Shown here: one piece after another, positions 11,377 through 24,400 of the stretch
How the letters are laid out: each line of letters starts with the position of its first letter
Numbering within the stretch: position 1 is the first letter of the stretch
DNA from: Drosophila pseudoobscura
Lineage: Eukaryota; Arthropoda; Insecta; Diptera; Drosophilidae
Direction: 5' to 3'
DNA length: 64,000 bases
Assembly (NCBI RefSeq): GCF_009870125.1
Contig: NC_046680.1
Location: forward strand, 14,527,501-14,591,500
Notes under the pieces: model-generated
What the model was told of the DNA's origin: nothing
The model's input: only the letters and a program-made list of their open reading frames with translations
Database searches by the model: none
Program-made: the position numbers and the translations under genes

Positions 11377-14300
11377 ACAGATGATGCTGGGGCAAGGCGA
11401 AGAGTGGACACCACTTGGGGCTGCTGCCACTGCCGCTGACTGTTGTGGGCTTTCTAATTGTGAACACTTGCCGTTCGAGCGATAAAACTTACTCACAAAA
11501 GATACAGATAGAAACGGAGAGAGAGAGAGGGGGGGGGGGGGGGATGGAGAGTGAGAGGGAGAGGGAGACACCTGCGTGGCTGTTAACTGGTTTCGTCGGG
11601 CATTGCCAAATGTGTCCCCAACCCCAGGCACTCCGCCCCTCTCGAGACCGACTCTAATTCATTTGACAGTTGAGCATTTAAAACGTGGGAAACCGATAAG
11701 CCAATTGCTCAGAAAGCTCTAATAACTTCATCTGGCCTCCATTCGGCCATCGATTGATTTGTGTGGGAGAGCCGGGCGAAAAGGTTTTCATATTCCTAGG
11801 AAACATTTCACAGCTTTTCCCTGATAAATCACCGCCCAACGAGCTGCACGCCCCTTGCCAAACCATAAATATGGGGGAACTCCTCCCACTGCCGAAAAAC
11901 GTACGGCTTTATTTGCACTAAGCAAACGGCGAAGACAGCCCTGGACAGGGACTTGGACACGGATGCCTGGGCTTAATGACAGCCCCAACGCCCCAAAAAC
12001 AAGCCATGGGATAATGTCCGATACTCTCTGGCTGGAAAAGGGTAGCTTCGGATGGTGAAGCCACTGGATGGCCTTCAGATACGAGTGTTGCGGATTTCTG
12101 CACATCTTTGACCCAAGCTGAGATTTGAATATCCACGTAAGAGTCCATCTTCCTTTCCGACATTCTAGAGTATCTGTGGTTCCTTCTTGATGGCTTGCTC
12201 AAGCAAATGCATTTCCACTTCGACCCGCGGTGGATGTCTGGCTAAAAAGCAACAAAAATGTTTATAGCTTTTCCCGGCGAGCGACAACACAGCAGCAGCG
12301 GCAGCAACAACAAAGGCAACAAACACAGCAGTGGCAAGAGCAAATGGCGAGGCATGAAATGGTCTCAGTTTTGTTGCCACAAATTTATGGCCACCAAACA
12401 GAGTTTTCCCCTCATTGTTCTCAGCTTGTTGCTTGTTATGTTTGCTGATGTTGACCCCGCTGTTGATGTTGCTGCTGCTACTGGCCCTGCTGCTGCCTTG
12501 GTTTTCATTCATAAATTCCGTGCAACAAGATTTTAGCATTTTTGCTGCACATTTTTGGTGCGAGAAATTTCAATTTGCTGGCCAAAGCGGTTAACATGAA
12601 AAACAATTTTCGGCGGCTTCTTTCAGCGGCGGCTTTGAATTACGGCCCGGCCAGAGCCATGGGCATTGTCTTAGCCGTTGATTAATGGGCCGCAGGCGGA
12701 TTAGTCGATGCTCCGATTCACCGATTCCGATCGATGCCCGATCAGCAGGCGCCAATTGTAGCAGATTTAACTTCTTTCCGGACCTGAAAGTTGCATCCCG
12801 CTCACGCCCCACGTTTGATGTGTTAGATGATCACAGCCCGCGATCACTTTCGTTTAACTTCTGGCTCTACCTGCTCTCCACCTGCCTCTCTATTAACTTT
12901 AATGGCCAACAACTTTCCTCTGAGACGCTTCCAGCACGCGCCAGCTGGCCAAACGGTTGTAATCGCACTGCAATCGCCAGCAAAACGCGCGCAACTCGCG
13001 CGGCAGTTTTTAATTTATGCAGAAAAAAAGCTATGAAAAAATCACGAAATTCATAAAAATTCAAAAAAACAGATAGAGCGTGAGTGCGAGAGGAAGTGAG
13101 GGGGAGAGAGAGAGATTGAGGGAGTTGGGTCTGCGCGAAAATAAAATAAAAATTTTGATTTATGATCTTGTCGCTGAAGTTGTTTCGTCAATAGCCGGTG
13201 ATGGCAGGTAGCGTTGTTGTTGCTGGTGCAAGTGCTGTTGTAGTTGAAGGAACATTTGTTGTTTTTATTGTTGTTGGTGCCTTTGGAGTTGCATTTCTTG
13301 TTGTTGAAACTTTTGTTCTTGTTTCTGTTGTTTCAAATCTAGTTGTAGTTGTTGTTGTAATTTTGTTTGGAAAATATGTTGTTTCTGTTGTTGAAACCGC
13401 TCTTTTCTGGCATTTGTTGTTGAAACTACAGTCTTTGTTCGTGTTTAAACTGCTGTTATTGTGGTTGTTGAATCTGCTGTTGTAGAGTTTTTTGTTTGGT
13501 AGTTGTTGAAGCTGCCCATACAAGTTTGTTGGCGCAACAAGTGCTTTCGGGCAGTATAACTCACTCGTCGTCTGCCGTCCGTCGTCCGCGGTCCGTCAGT
13601 CGGTCAGTCACTCAGTCAGTCATTCATAAAAGCAGCAGCAGCCTCGTGGCACTTTTGATTTTTGGTTAACTCATGTTTATGCCTGATTTTTATCGCTCAA
13701 CAGGCACCGAAAAAAAGTAAAAGCCAACCAAATAAACGGAAAAAAAACGCATTTAAAGTATATATATCTTTGGAGCAAAACGATTGCAAATTTTAGATTG
13801 CCGGTGCCGGTGCTGTTGCTGCTGCTGCTGCAACAACAGCAATTGTTGCGTGTGCTGAAAGGCCACCCCAAGTAGATCTCAGCCCAGCTCCCACCCCTTT
13901 CATCCTCCATGCCATATAAACAAGCTGTGTCTTCCTCAGTATCTGTTGCTGCCTCTTCTACTTGCCACTGTCTGTGTCTCGCTTCCTCCCCCGCCCGGCC
14001 CCCCCTCTCTATTCTCTTTTGACTGCCATGGTTGACGGATTACGCAACTTGCCGGCCGTAGCATTTTCATTTTATTATTGTTATTATAAACTCTCCTCAT
14101 TGTAGCTGCTTTTGCTGCTGCTGGCTGCTGCTGGCTGTTGGCTGCTGTCGGTGGCGTTTTTCATTGTGCTTGGAAAATTTGTTCATTGCATGCGATTGTT
14201 TGTTGTTATACGTGGAGCGTACGGCAACAGCAGCAACAACAGAAATTTGTTTATAATTTTGAATGCAGCGAGCAGCAGCAACAACAATCGCCTCGAGGCA

Positions 14301-17300
14301 GGCAATGACTTCGAAACACATACAACAATGCCATGTCGTGGCAAAAACTAAAAAAAAAAGGAACAAAATACAAAAAAAAAAAACTTTTCTTTTGAAAAGG
14401 TTTTTGTGTTTCCCGTGTGCCCCTGCCCCTGTCCCTGTCCCAGCTCGGACCTGCCCTAGAGTCAAGTGTCACGCACACTCTGCCCCAACCTAAGCTCCAG
14501 CCTCAGCCTCAGCCTCAACTTCAGCGTCGACTTTCAGCTCATTAAAGCCAAAGCCACATGCTAAAAAGTCAGTTCAAGTTCGCTGCTTAAGTCTTTCGTT
14601 CTTGTTAGCAGCCTGAGCCGAATGAGGGAGGGAGATACATCAGTGGAGTAAGAGACAGCATGAGGGAGAGCAAACTGAGCAAACAGAAACCTTCGCCCGG
14701 GCCCTGGCCAAGTCCAGAGAGGTGCAACCAAAGTGATTTCCAAATAAAATCGTTGCGGGCTGTTTTGGGCAACGCCTTCCCAAAAAAAAAACCTTAAGAA
14801 AAAACGGTAGAAAGGAAAGCGGCAGGCAGCGGCAGCCGCAACAGAGTTTCGACAAAAAACGCTCAAAGGCTTCAAGGCCAACAACGCAACACCGCCTTGA
14901 ATCTGCTACCCAGCTCCAAGCTCCAGCTACAGCTTGAGCTAGAGCCCCGACTCCAACTCCAGCTCGAAATGAACGCACGTTAACACTGCCCGAGCCCCGA
15001 GTGCAGTCCGATCCGGTCCGGTCGACTCCACTTCAGGCCCGGGCTGGCTTGGACTGAGTCGCCGCCAAACAAATTGAAAGCAAATCGATGCGGCAGCATC
15101 ATCAGCAGCAGCAGCTTCGTTCAAAGTTGAAACACGTGGATAGGCTGCAGCTTTGACCCCGCGGGACTTGTGGCAGCCGCTCGTTTGTGGCGGCACGCAC
15201 GTGGGGCAGCTACCGTACACCATCGCAGCCCTAGCTGCTCAAACAAATTAATGGCTCATTTGTATGGGTTTATATGGATTCCTGCATAGCGAAAGTTCAC
15301 TGGGGCTCAGTGGGGCTCAGTGGTGCTCATTGGAGAGCCAAAGTATGCCGTCCGATTCTGATGACCATTTTTGGGTCACAGCCAGTGCTCTCTGCGAGCT
15401 ATTCCCCCGGGGGCAGCATGCAGCCATGTCCCAGCTATGCCATTGATCTTTATCAATGAAGTCCGTGGAAAGCGGCAAGGGGAAAGGGGAAAGGGGCAAG
15501 AAGAGTACATAGATAGAGTCGCCAATGCCATGAATGAAGCTGGCTGAGATCTTGGCTAGATTCATTAATTTATGCATATATAGGCAGTGCGTAAAAAAGT
15601 GAATGGGATGAGGGAAAAGCAGGAGATGGTAGATGGTAGATTGGCAACAGAGTCGGGAGGGTGCATGGAAGAGTTGGCCAGTTATGATGCTCCGCCGGCG
15701 GTGGAAAAACTCTGCTTAATAAACAATAAATATGCAATTAAGCAAGGCCAGACGATGGCTAAGAGGCAACCGGCAACAGCCACTGCCACTGCCACTGGAA
15801 TAGCAGCTGATGTTTATATAAGAAGATCCACGTCCCCACCATATCCCCCTCCCCATTCTATAGCCACTCTAATAGCAATTAACGTAGCGCTGGATGCTCA
15901 GACTTGGTCTTGGTCTTGCTCTTGCTCTTGGATTGGACTGGACTGGACTGGAAAGAAGGCATCGCGATGCGATCGCTGGCCAGCGTTGCTGTTAATGAGA
16001 AACGCCAACGAGGAGCCAAGCGATTTCTGCAGCCATCGATATATACTATAAGTATATAAATAAAGATATTGATCTAATTTCTATATAGACATTGTCTGTA
16101 GAGCCAGTTCTGTGCGATGATTGCTCAATCGCTGAGCGCCGCATTTCACCAGCTTTCAGTCAAGTTTTTGAGATGAGCTCAAATTAAAATCATATTAATT
16201 ATGTTGTTAGCCGGTTGAGATTGGTAACGGATCCTGAGGCAGAGAGGGAGAGAGAGGGAGACTGAGGCCTGGGCAGACCTCAACTCAGCTGAGATTCTGG
16301 CTAAAACGAGCGACAAGTGCAGCCGCATGCCAACTGCCAAAGTTAGCCACAGCCAAGGACAAATCGAGCATTATACTAACTCAATTAGTGCTTAGCAGGC
16401 CAGAGAGAAATGCCTCGATTTGCCATTTCCAGCATGCGTATTCACAGAAACAATTAAAGAGGCCTGGTCGAGGTGGTTCGGGCTGACAGGAGGTAGAAGG
16501 GAGGAGGGAACCTATGAGAATGGGCTGAGATGACGCTCATCCGGCCTGCAGCTATTGACAAGCCTCGATCCCGGCATCGGCATCGGATTCGGACTCGGAC
16601 TTCTTAAAGCGTTTGTTTTTGCTTGTTCTCGGCCAGCAATTGTGCAACAAATTGTCGTTGTCAAATCCGGAAACTGTTCCCATGTTCAGCTAACACAGCG
16701 CGCTGTGAACTATTGAAACAAACCCGAACAACGGCAGCCAGCGGACAGGCTGAAAACTGAAACTAGCAATTGGTATTCCGACTAAAAGATACCCGCTAAT
16801 CATAAGGTCCACACTGCGGAAGGAGATCCAATAAAAGCGAACTATCCGGGGAGCTGGTGAATGTCTACCAGGACTATCTGTATTTCTATACAGATAGACA
16901 CTAGGTGGTCTCCGAATACAGTATACCCCTACAGTGTACCCTTCGAGTACAGAGGGTATAAAAACTGAAAAAACGCCCCAAAGCAGCGTTTAAAGTTTTT
17001 TTTTTTGTTTTCTGACTGACTGGCATGCAATGTGAATGCGATTGTGAATGCGACTCGGGCTGAGACTTCGACTGCGAATGCGAATGCGAATGCGACTCGG
17101 GCTGAGACAGAGATTTTCGCATTTTTGATTCACCTGCAAAGCCTTGAAATTTTGTAATTCTAATTCGGTGCTGCTCCGCGGCTGAAACACTGACTCAGTT
17201 CAAGTTTTGTAATCCATCAGCGACTGCAGCGGCAGAAAAGTTATGATGAAAACAAAAACAAAAACAAAATAAGTGATACAACAGCAGCAGCAGCAGCAGC

Positions 17301-20300
17301 AGCTGACGTACGAAAATTGTTCAACAATAAATCGGCGGCAGCATTTGATCAGACGTTGTCAAGGTGAGATTCTAGCAGATACAGATACAACACAACAACA
17401 ACAACGGCGACTCATGACGACAACGACAACGGCAACGGCAACAACAAGTGCAATTTCAAGTATGTAGTGGTTGCCCAAGGGGCGGACGGAGGGGCGTGTA
17501 CGAAAATAAGTATAAACATACTATGTATATACGTGTACTCCTCGTACAGCTGAATATACCCTTGTAGAGGGTACTACGGCTTTCACCAGAACGTTGCACG
17601 GCAGACAATGAAGGGCTTCCAAGCTGTCAGAACAGCCACAGAATGATTAGTATATCGAGTACTACAGCCATGTACAGCCATCACACATTTCCGAGAGTAT
17701 CCCAAGCCTCATTCCCCCAAAAAGCTGGACTGTTTTTGAGGCAAGACTTGGGTTAGTCAGCGCTGCTGGGGCTGCTGTACTTTCAGTGTATGTCTTAAGC
17801 GCTTTTCACAGTCACTGCAAAATATTAGTCATATTTTAATTTAGTTTTTTGGCTTTGTAGCGAGTGACAGTAAAAATCGGTTGTGCACTTTGTCTAGTTA
17901 TGTCATTGGGTTTTGATGGCCGCAGGGAGGGGCAGAGATCGACTAACTTTTTTGGCCAAGCCGTAAAAGATTTCCGCTAGCTGCAGCTGCCAGGGGAAAA
18001 CCCCGAAACTTGTTTAATATTTATGCGATTCTGCTTAAAGCAGAAAAAAGAATATCAAATGCCTGAGAGTCGATATCACGTGTTGTATGGGAAGTACCGG
18101 CCGCGGGTGAGAGCTTGGGAAAGGTAGCCAGCCCTAGCCGCTGGAACTACGACTCCAGGAATTCCCCTGGAACTCGATGCACTTTCAATTACCCGACCTC
18201 AATTAGATGCTCCCAATTGTGACCATTGCCCATGAAGAGGTCCCATCAAAGGGCAATTGAAGGAACCCATTTTCCACATGGCTGGGCCTGGGCCTGGGCC
18301 TAGGCCTGGGCCCCCATCGACCAGGTCCCGATCCATCTGATGTAGGTGATATTAAGTGAAGACCCAAGCGACCGCCGACCGCCGACCGCCGACCCTCTCG
18401 ACTATGTAAAAATCATTTTTGTGGTCAGATCCCATCGTTCAGATAATGACAAAACAAAACTAGGAGGAAAAACGCTAACAAAAAAGTGTGGCGGTTAATT
18501 GTGCAATTTATATAAGCGCATTCTTTTCAAGGGGTTTCGTTTCGTTTCGTTTTGGTTTTGGTTTTTGTTGGGGTTCGGGGATTGTAATTTAAATATTATT
18601 TGTCTTTTTTCTGTAGCCAGTCTCGGTTCGAGTCAGCAAAATGAAATCATGGTCAACTGACTATTATTTGTCGCTTACACACAGCATTTTCCTATGCATT
18701 TTCACAGCCGAGATCATGATAATGCTGGAAAACAACAAAAGAGTGGAAAAAAACAGCGACAGACCCGAGAGTTAACCAAGCGTTAAAAGTTGCTTGTCTG
18801 CTATTGTTGCTGTCGTTGTGGGGGGGGAAAACCTCCAAGGAAACTCCGGACCGATCTGCCCTTTGCACTCGCCCTCCCCCTGCGAAACTATCTCCAGACA
18901 AATCCCGCATTAATTGGTGTCAGAGTACAAGGCCCTGGTTGCCGGGTGCCCGAAAGGATATTCGAGCCCGGCTAATTGGCAGCGCCGTTACAAGGCCAGC
19001 AAGTGCAGCGAACGGGGTGGCTCTCGGCCCGTTCGATATTTGCAAATTTGAGAACCACTTATAATATGAGACGGGTACCGGGTACCAACCACCCACTAGA
19101 GCGGGGCTATCTTATCCTATCGTCATAATCATCGTCGTCATCGGATGTATCTGTTCAGAAACCGCACCAGAAACCAGTTGAGGTTCAGCCTGATGACGGA
19201 GTCGCAGTCTGGGTAATAAAATAATAATTATTATTATTATCGCATCGGAGAAATCTTCAGACCAGAGGGGCATCCTTGGGGCTGGTGTGTAGTGTGGTCG
19301 GGTTGGGTCTACATCTACCTTTCCGCGGTGTGTCAACGAAATGAGACCGTAATTAACCCAGCCTGGCCGGGTCTTGGCCCACTCAAGCCCCGAGTTACAC
19401 TCGCATTGTTGGCCAATAGAGCCGCCGTGTCGCCGCTTCGCCGTGTCGCCGTGGCCACTGGGCCACTGGCACTCCAGCTATGCGCAATAATCATAAAATG
19501 TTATTTATTTGAATACTCTCACTTGACCAGGCTAATAACACTCACTAGCCTGCTGGCTCCTACTCCGCCTCGCTACCCGTACCCCTATCCCAATTTTGTA
19601 ATTTCCTGAGCATTTCTGTACGCAATGATTTTGATCGAATCGCTGACGGATGGGGCTGGCTGTGCTGATGCTGTGACTGTGACCAGTTTGGACGTTTTGA
19701 AAGCTGCAAAAATATTGTGAATGAAACGCAAAACTCGCTTACAGCAGCAGGGATCCGCGATCCGATACACAAGTTGTGTGGCAACTTGATGGGCTCTGTG
19801 GAGAATGGAGTTGATGGTCAAATGCTAATGGCTAGAGGAAGCTATAAACGGTCATCGGATGGGGTCTGGCCTGGAGATGTTATTCTCGTATCCCCAGCCA
19901 TTTCCATTAGGGTTTTCTCTTTCATTTCTGTGCATTTTGGCACGCTTTGTGGGTCAATCTCTGTCTCTGTGTGTGTTTGATCTCTACCTGTGACTGCGAA
20001 TTATGTCAACTCTAATCAAGATGGTGCAGACGGCACGTAAGCACTCAAACGTCTATCTATCTATGCCCATTTCTAAGCGCATCTGTAAGTCATGTCTATG
20101 AGTATCTCCAACTACTGTATTCCCATATCTATGTATCTATCCCCACATATACCACATGAATATATATATATATTTTTGTCTCTCATGTATCCCCCAATAC
20201 TTGTATCTTTTGACAGGCATTAGATTGAGCTCTCCTCAAAATGCAAATGCGGTCAGAGAAACAGAGAAAGAAAGAGAGGAAGAGAGAAGGCCTGGTGAGA

Positions 20301-20375
20301 AATTGAGAAACGAGCCCCATGCCTGTCTCTCGAGCCATGCATCATTGTTAATGGCAACTTGTTTGTTGTCGCGTC

Positions 20376-20407
<32 letters not shown>

Positions 20408-21367
20408 CACCGAGCTGCCTCTGCCTCTGCCTCTACCGCTGTTGTAGTACCAGCATCAGCATTGATCAAACTTAATTCAAAGTTCCTGTTACGAGAGCTG
20501 GCGGTGCAAAAATTTCGACATAGGGAGGCAAGGAAGCGGCGCGATGTTGCCGCTGCTGTTGCTGTTGCTGCTGCTGGTGGGGCACCGATGTTGCTGGTTT
20601 CGTTGTTGCTGTTGTTGCTGCTGCTGCAATGTGCGTGCGATTAAGACGTGAGTGTGGCTGCTGCCTCCACTAAGTTACATTGTATTATGTGCCATAATTT
20701 AATTGACATTGCTCGCGTAAATCAGGCAATCACTGATATACGATGTGCCTCTGCTTCGGCCCCCTGCCCCAGCATAAACGAACGTGAGCAGCGACGCTTG
20801 GGATATGGGCGGGGGCAGGGGCTGGGGCACTGGCACGGGCACGGTCGGGGGCAGCGGCTGCGGCTCTGTGGCTGAGCATTTAAATGCGGTCAGCCAGTTT
20901 TTCATTTTTTCTCGCTTAGTCGTTGATACTAACTAGACACTTGTATTATTTAAATCAAGTTGTGCTAGTTTTTTTTTCTCTCTATTTTTTCCCGCCCCCT
21001 CTCCCGCTGACTCTGCTCTTTGTTGCTGTTGCTGATGTGGAAATTAATTTTAATTTCGTTACAAGTATTTTATTTGGCCTGAAATTCCAGCGAAATATCA
21101 TTTTTTTGTTGTACATTTTTTTGTTTGTGGGTTTCTCTTTCTTATTTTGGAGTCCATGACCTTTGAGAGGTTCCAGAGCATGGGCCACGACGTTGCACGT
21201 TAGGGGTGGAGCAGACTTATCGCAGCAGCCGGGGCAAGCAACAAACCGAAGGTGTGCACCGTGGGCGATGCGTCTGTGGCTGCGGCTGGGGCGACGTCTG
21301 CGTCTGCGTGCAGCAGCGAAAGCCCAAAGATTCGCAAAACTGCTATCGCAACGGCAACCCCCCCCCA

Positions 21368-21407
<40 letters not shown>

Positions 21408-24400
21408 GCTGCAGACGAGCGCATAAAGCAGGCGTTGTTGATTTTTGAAGACAGGCCACGGCAGAGGCTGGGGCCCAACGCAAAAAGTTGGTACAAGTAG
21501 AAGTTAGCTAGGGGTGTACTTGGATATCTTCAAGCTTAAGACTGGCCAGATCACTGGAAATATGCCAGATTATAGCTGCTGTATCATCTGCTATCTCTCA
21601 GCACTACCAACATTTTGTTGCTGGGCTGCGATGGTGTTCCCTTTTGCTCCCACAAGCGCCGTTTTGGCAGTTCGTCTGCCAAATCCTTTGTTTTCAGCCA
21701 GCGTGGCCGTGGCCTCCTACAAATATTTCGTGGCTGTTTCTCTGGCTGTTGCGCCCTCCTCGAGAGGATCGGAGCTGCGGCCGAGGAACCAGATCAAAAT
21801 GTGCCGATATGAGCTCATAAACACGCAGTTTAAAAGTATTTTTGTATTCTTTATATTTCAGTTAACCCCTCTTTATATTCTTTATATTTTTTGGTTTTCT
21901 TTTTTTTCTGTTTGTGCTTTTTGGGGGAATGGAGATCAGAGGAGCGGTGCCTGTCGAAGGGGATCCGTATCTGTACATACACTTTTGTCTCGCGCTGTCA
22001 GATTTGAGCTTGCAGTTTGTTTTTGTTTTTTTTTCTTTTTTTGGGGGTATTGAAAACTTTTTGGCAATCGTTTTTGAGCCGTTCTATGTAATTATTCAAT
22101 TAGGCGAAGTGGCAACAGGCAGGGAGAGGGGGAGGGAGAGCTGGAAGCAAACAGTAGCCAAGATTTTGCTCTAATTGAAACTTAATTATTTGCTGAATCT
22201 GTGTGTGTTTTTTTTTTATAGTTGGGTACCTACTCACGAGCATAGAGGAGATATTCAGGGGTCTGGGGGTCCGCCGCTCATTAACAGTCACCGGATGCAC
22301 TTTCAAATCAAACGAACAGCAAGTGGCCGAGTGAAAGATGCAACTGGAAACGAGTTTTTTGTGGCTGAAGATACAGCAGCAGCGGCAGAAACAGCAAAAA
22401 ATCATAATAAAATTACCATAATTATAAAAAAAAGCTGTAAAACAGCAAGCAATGTGCCACAGTTTTTTTTAGCGGTAATATTAACATACTATAATAATAT
22501 TCTACATACATATATACTATATATGTAGTATATTTTTATATAGACCAGCTTTTGTTGTGCTTCTGGCTGTTGCTGGTTGTTGGCAGGTGTTAGAACGTGT
22601 CTCTTGAGCCGGGCTTCAGGCCGGACAAGCTGCCGTCAGGCCACAGAAACCGAATTGTATAACACGCCCCGCGAAAACAAAAACCCGCCCCCCTGAGCCG
22701 CTGCACCCCCCTCTGGCCGTGTGGCTGAAGGCCATTAAGCTAAGGCTGCAGTCCGCTAACTGTTTGCTGTTTGTGTAACGCATAAATCTTTTGGGCCAAG
22801 CACAATGGTCTGTTTGCACGTCTCAAACATTGGCGTGGTGGGCCCGGCGAGTTCGACTAGCCTCTGTCCACTAGACTCCACGTGGCCGGGTCCGGCTTCG
22901 GCTGCCGCTCCTGCCTCCTACTCCAGGTCCTGCTGCTGGTCTTTGGCTTGGCCTGGCCTGGCCTGGCTCTTGGTCCCGGGCAAATCAATAAAAAACTTCC
23001 GCCACTTCAAATGGCGAGGGCGGTTTTAATTAACACGCGGCCCAAAAGTTGTGTTCCTTGCGGAAAGCGAAAGCAGGGTCCTACGTCTGCACTGAGAGAA
23101 AATGAGATCGATTCCAAGTGGCTAATGGCAGGTGTAAGTGTGACAACTTTCCAAATATCAAAGGAATATTGTAGCTCCAGTGTACCCCTTATCTTTCGCA
23201 CTGTGTAGCTCAAGTTGGTAGCACCCCAAAGTGCAGTCATAAATTTATGCTTTTGGCCAACTGCTTAACCCCTTAAAGGCCAGGCCAAGATAGACCGAAA
23301 TTGATTGTGTCGCTGCAGGCGCTAGGGGCGTGGCTATTTGTTTAGTTGCCTCGATTGACAGCTGCCACAGTCTCAGCTTTCGGGGAAATCAGCGTCTTTC
23401 CTCTCGCTATACACGTATATAGTATCTATAGACCATTTCTGGGGGTGACTCAAGCCGTAGAAGGGGAGCTCTGGAGCAGAATTTATTACACAGCCGCCGT
23501 GTGGCACGCCCGTTCTAGACTGACTGACTGCCCCTACCTCTGTCCCTGCTCGTGCCCCTGCCACTGTCCCTGCCACTGCCCCTGCCCCTGTCTCTTGTCA
23601 GATATTCAAATATGTATCTTGATAAACAACTTGCGGCTGGAGCAACACCCACGCAACCAACACAGATACACCCCAGCACACACACACACATACATAGATA
23701 TGGCACAGGGTCTTCGTCTTCAACTTGTTTTACAAGTTTTTCTTTACAACATTATTCTGGCTCTCCCTCTGGTGCCACATAGCGCGCTCTCCCTCGCTCT
23801 CTCTCTCGCTCTCTCTCTGTGGCACTGCCACTGCTCCGGTCTGTGGCTGGGCACATGAACTTTTGTGGCACACTAATTCAATTAGGAAGCCCACGCCCAC
23901 TATCAATAAATTTCTCTAAAAACGAGACTCATTCACAGCTTTTTGTTCCCCTTAGCTTCTTCTTTAGCATAGTTTTTATGTGCGAATTGTTCTTGCTCGA
24001 ATGGGAAAAAACTATTAAACAAAAGCAATGAAAAGTGGGGCCCGGGGGAGTACATTGGGGCTGGGGATTGGACTTGGGTGGGTGTTGTCTGTGACAATGC
24101 TGGAGAACAAGGGGCAGCAGCAGCAACAGAAGCAGCCACAGAACAACTTTTCATAGAATTGACATTGACACACGTGGAGGAGCAGCAAAATGGAAAGAGC
24201 ATAATACTCGTAGTATTACACATGCATCCACGTACAAAATGCACATCACATTGCATGTTGGATGAGTGTATCTATGTGAGTATCTGTGTGTGTGTGTGTG
24301 TGTGTGCGTGTGTGTCTGCTGTCAAGTGAGAGGGTCACAGGCGTAGGAGGCAAGCGCTGTTGCTATTGTTGCAACGTTGTCTCTGCGGCTGGTGTCTTTG

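Noticed and set aside
16955-17360. TATA-like word, CAG-rich stretch and a GTGAGA donor that could form a nested first exon
   Set aside because: The TATAAAA is part of a repeat-like word and is more than 200 bases from the initiator-like TCAGTT; no downstream exon was found.
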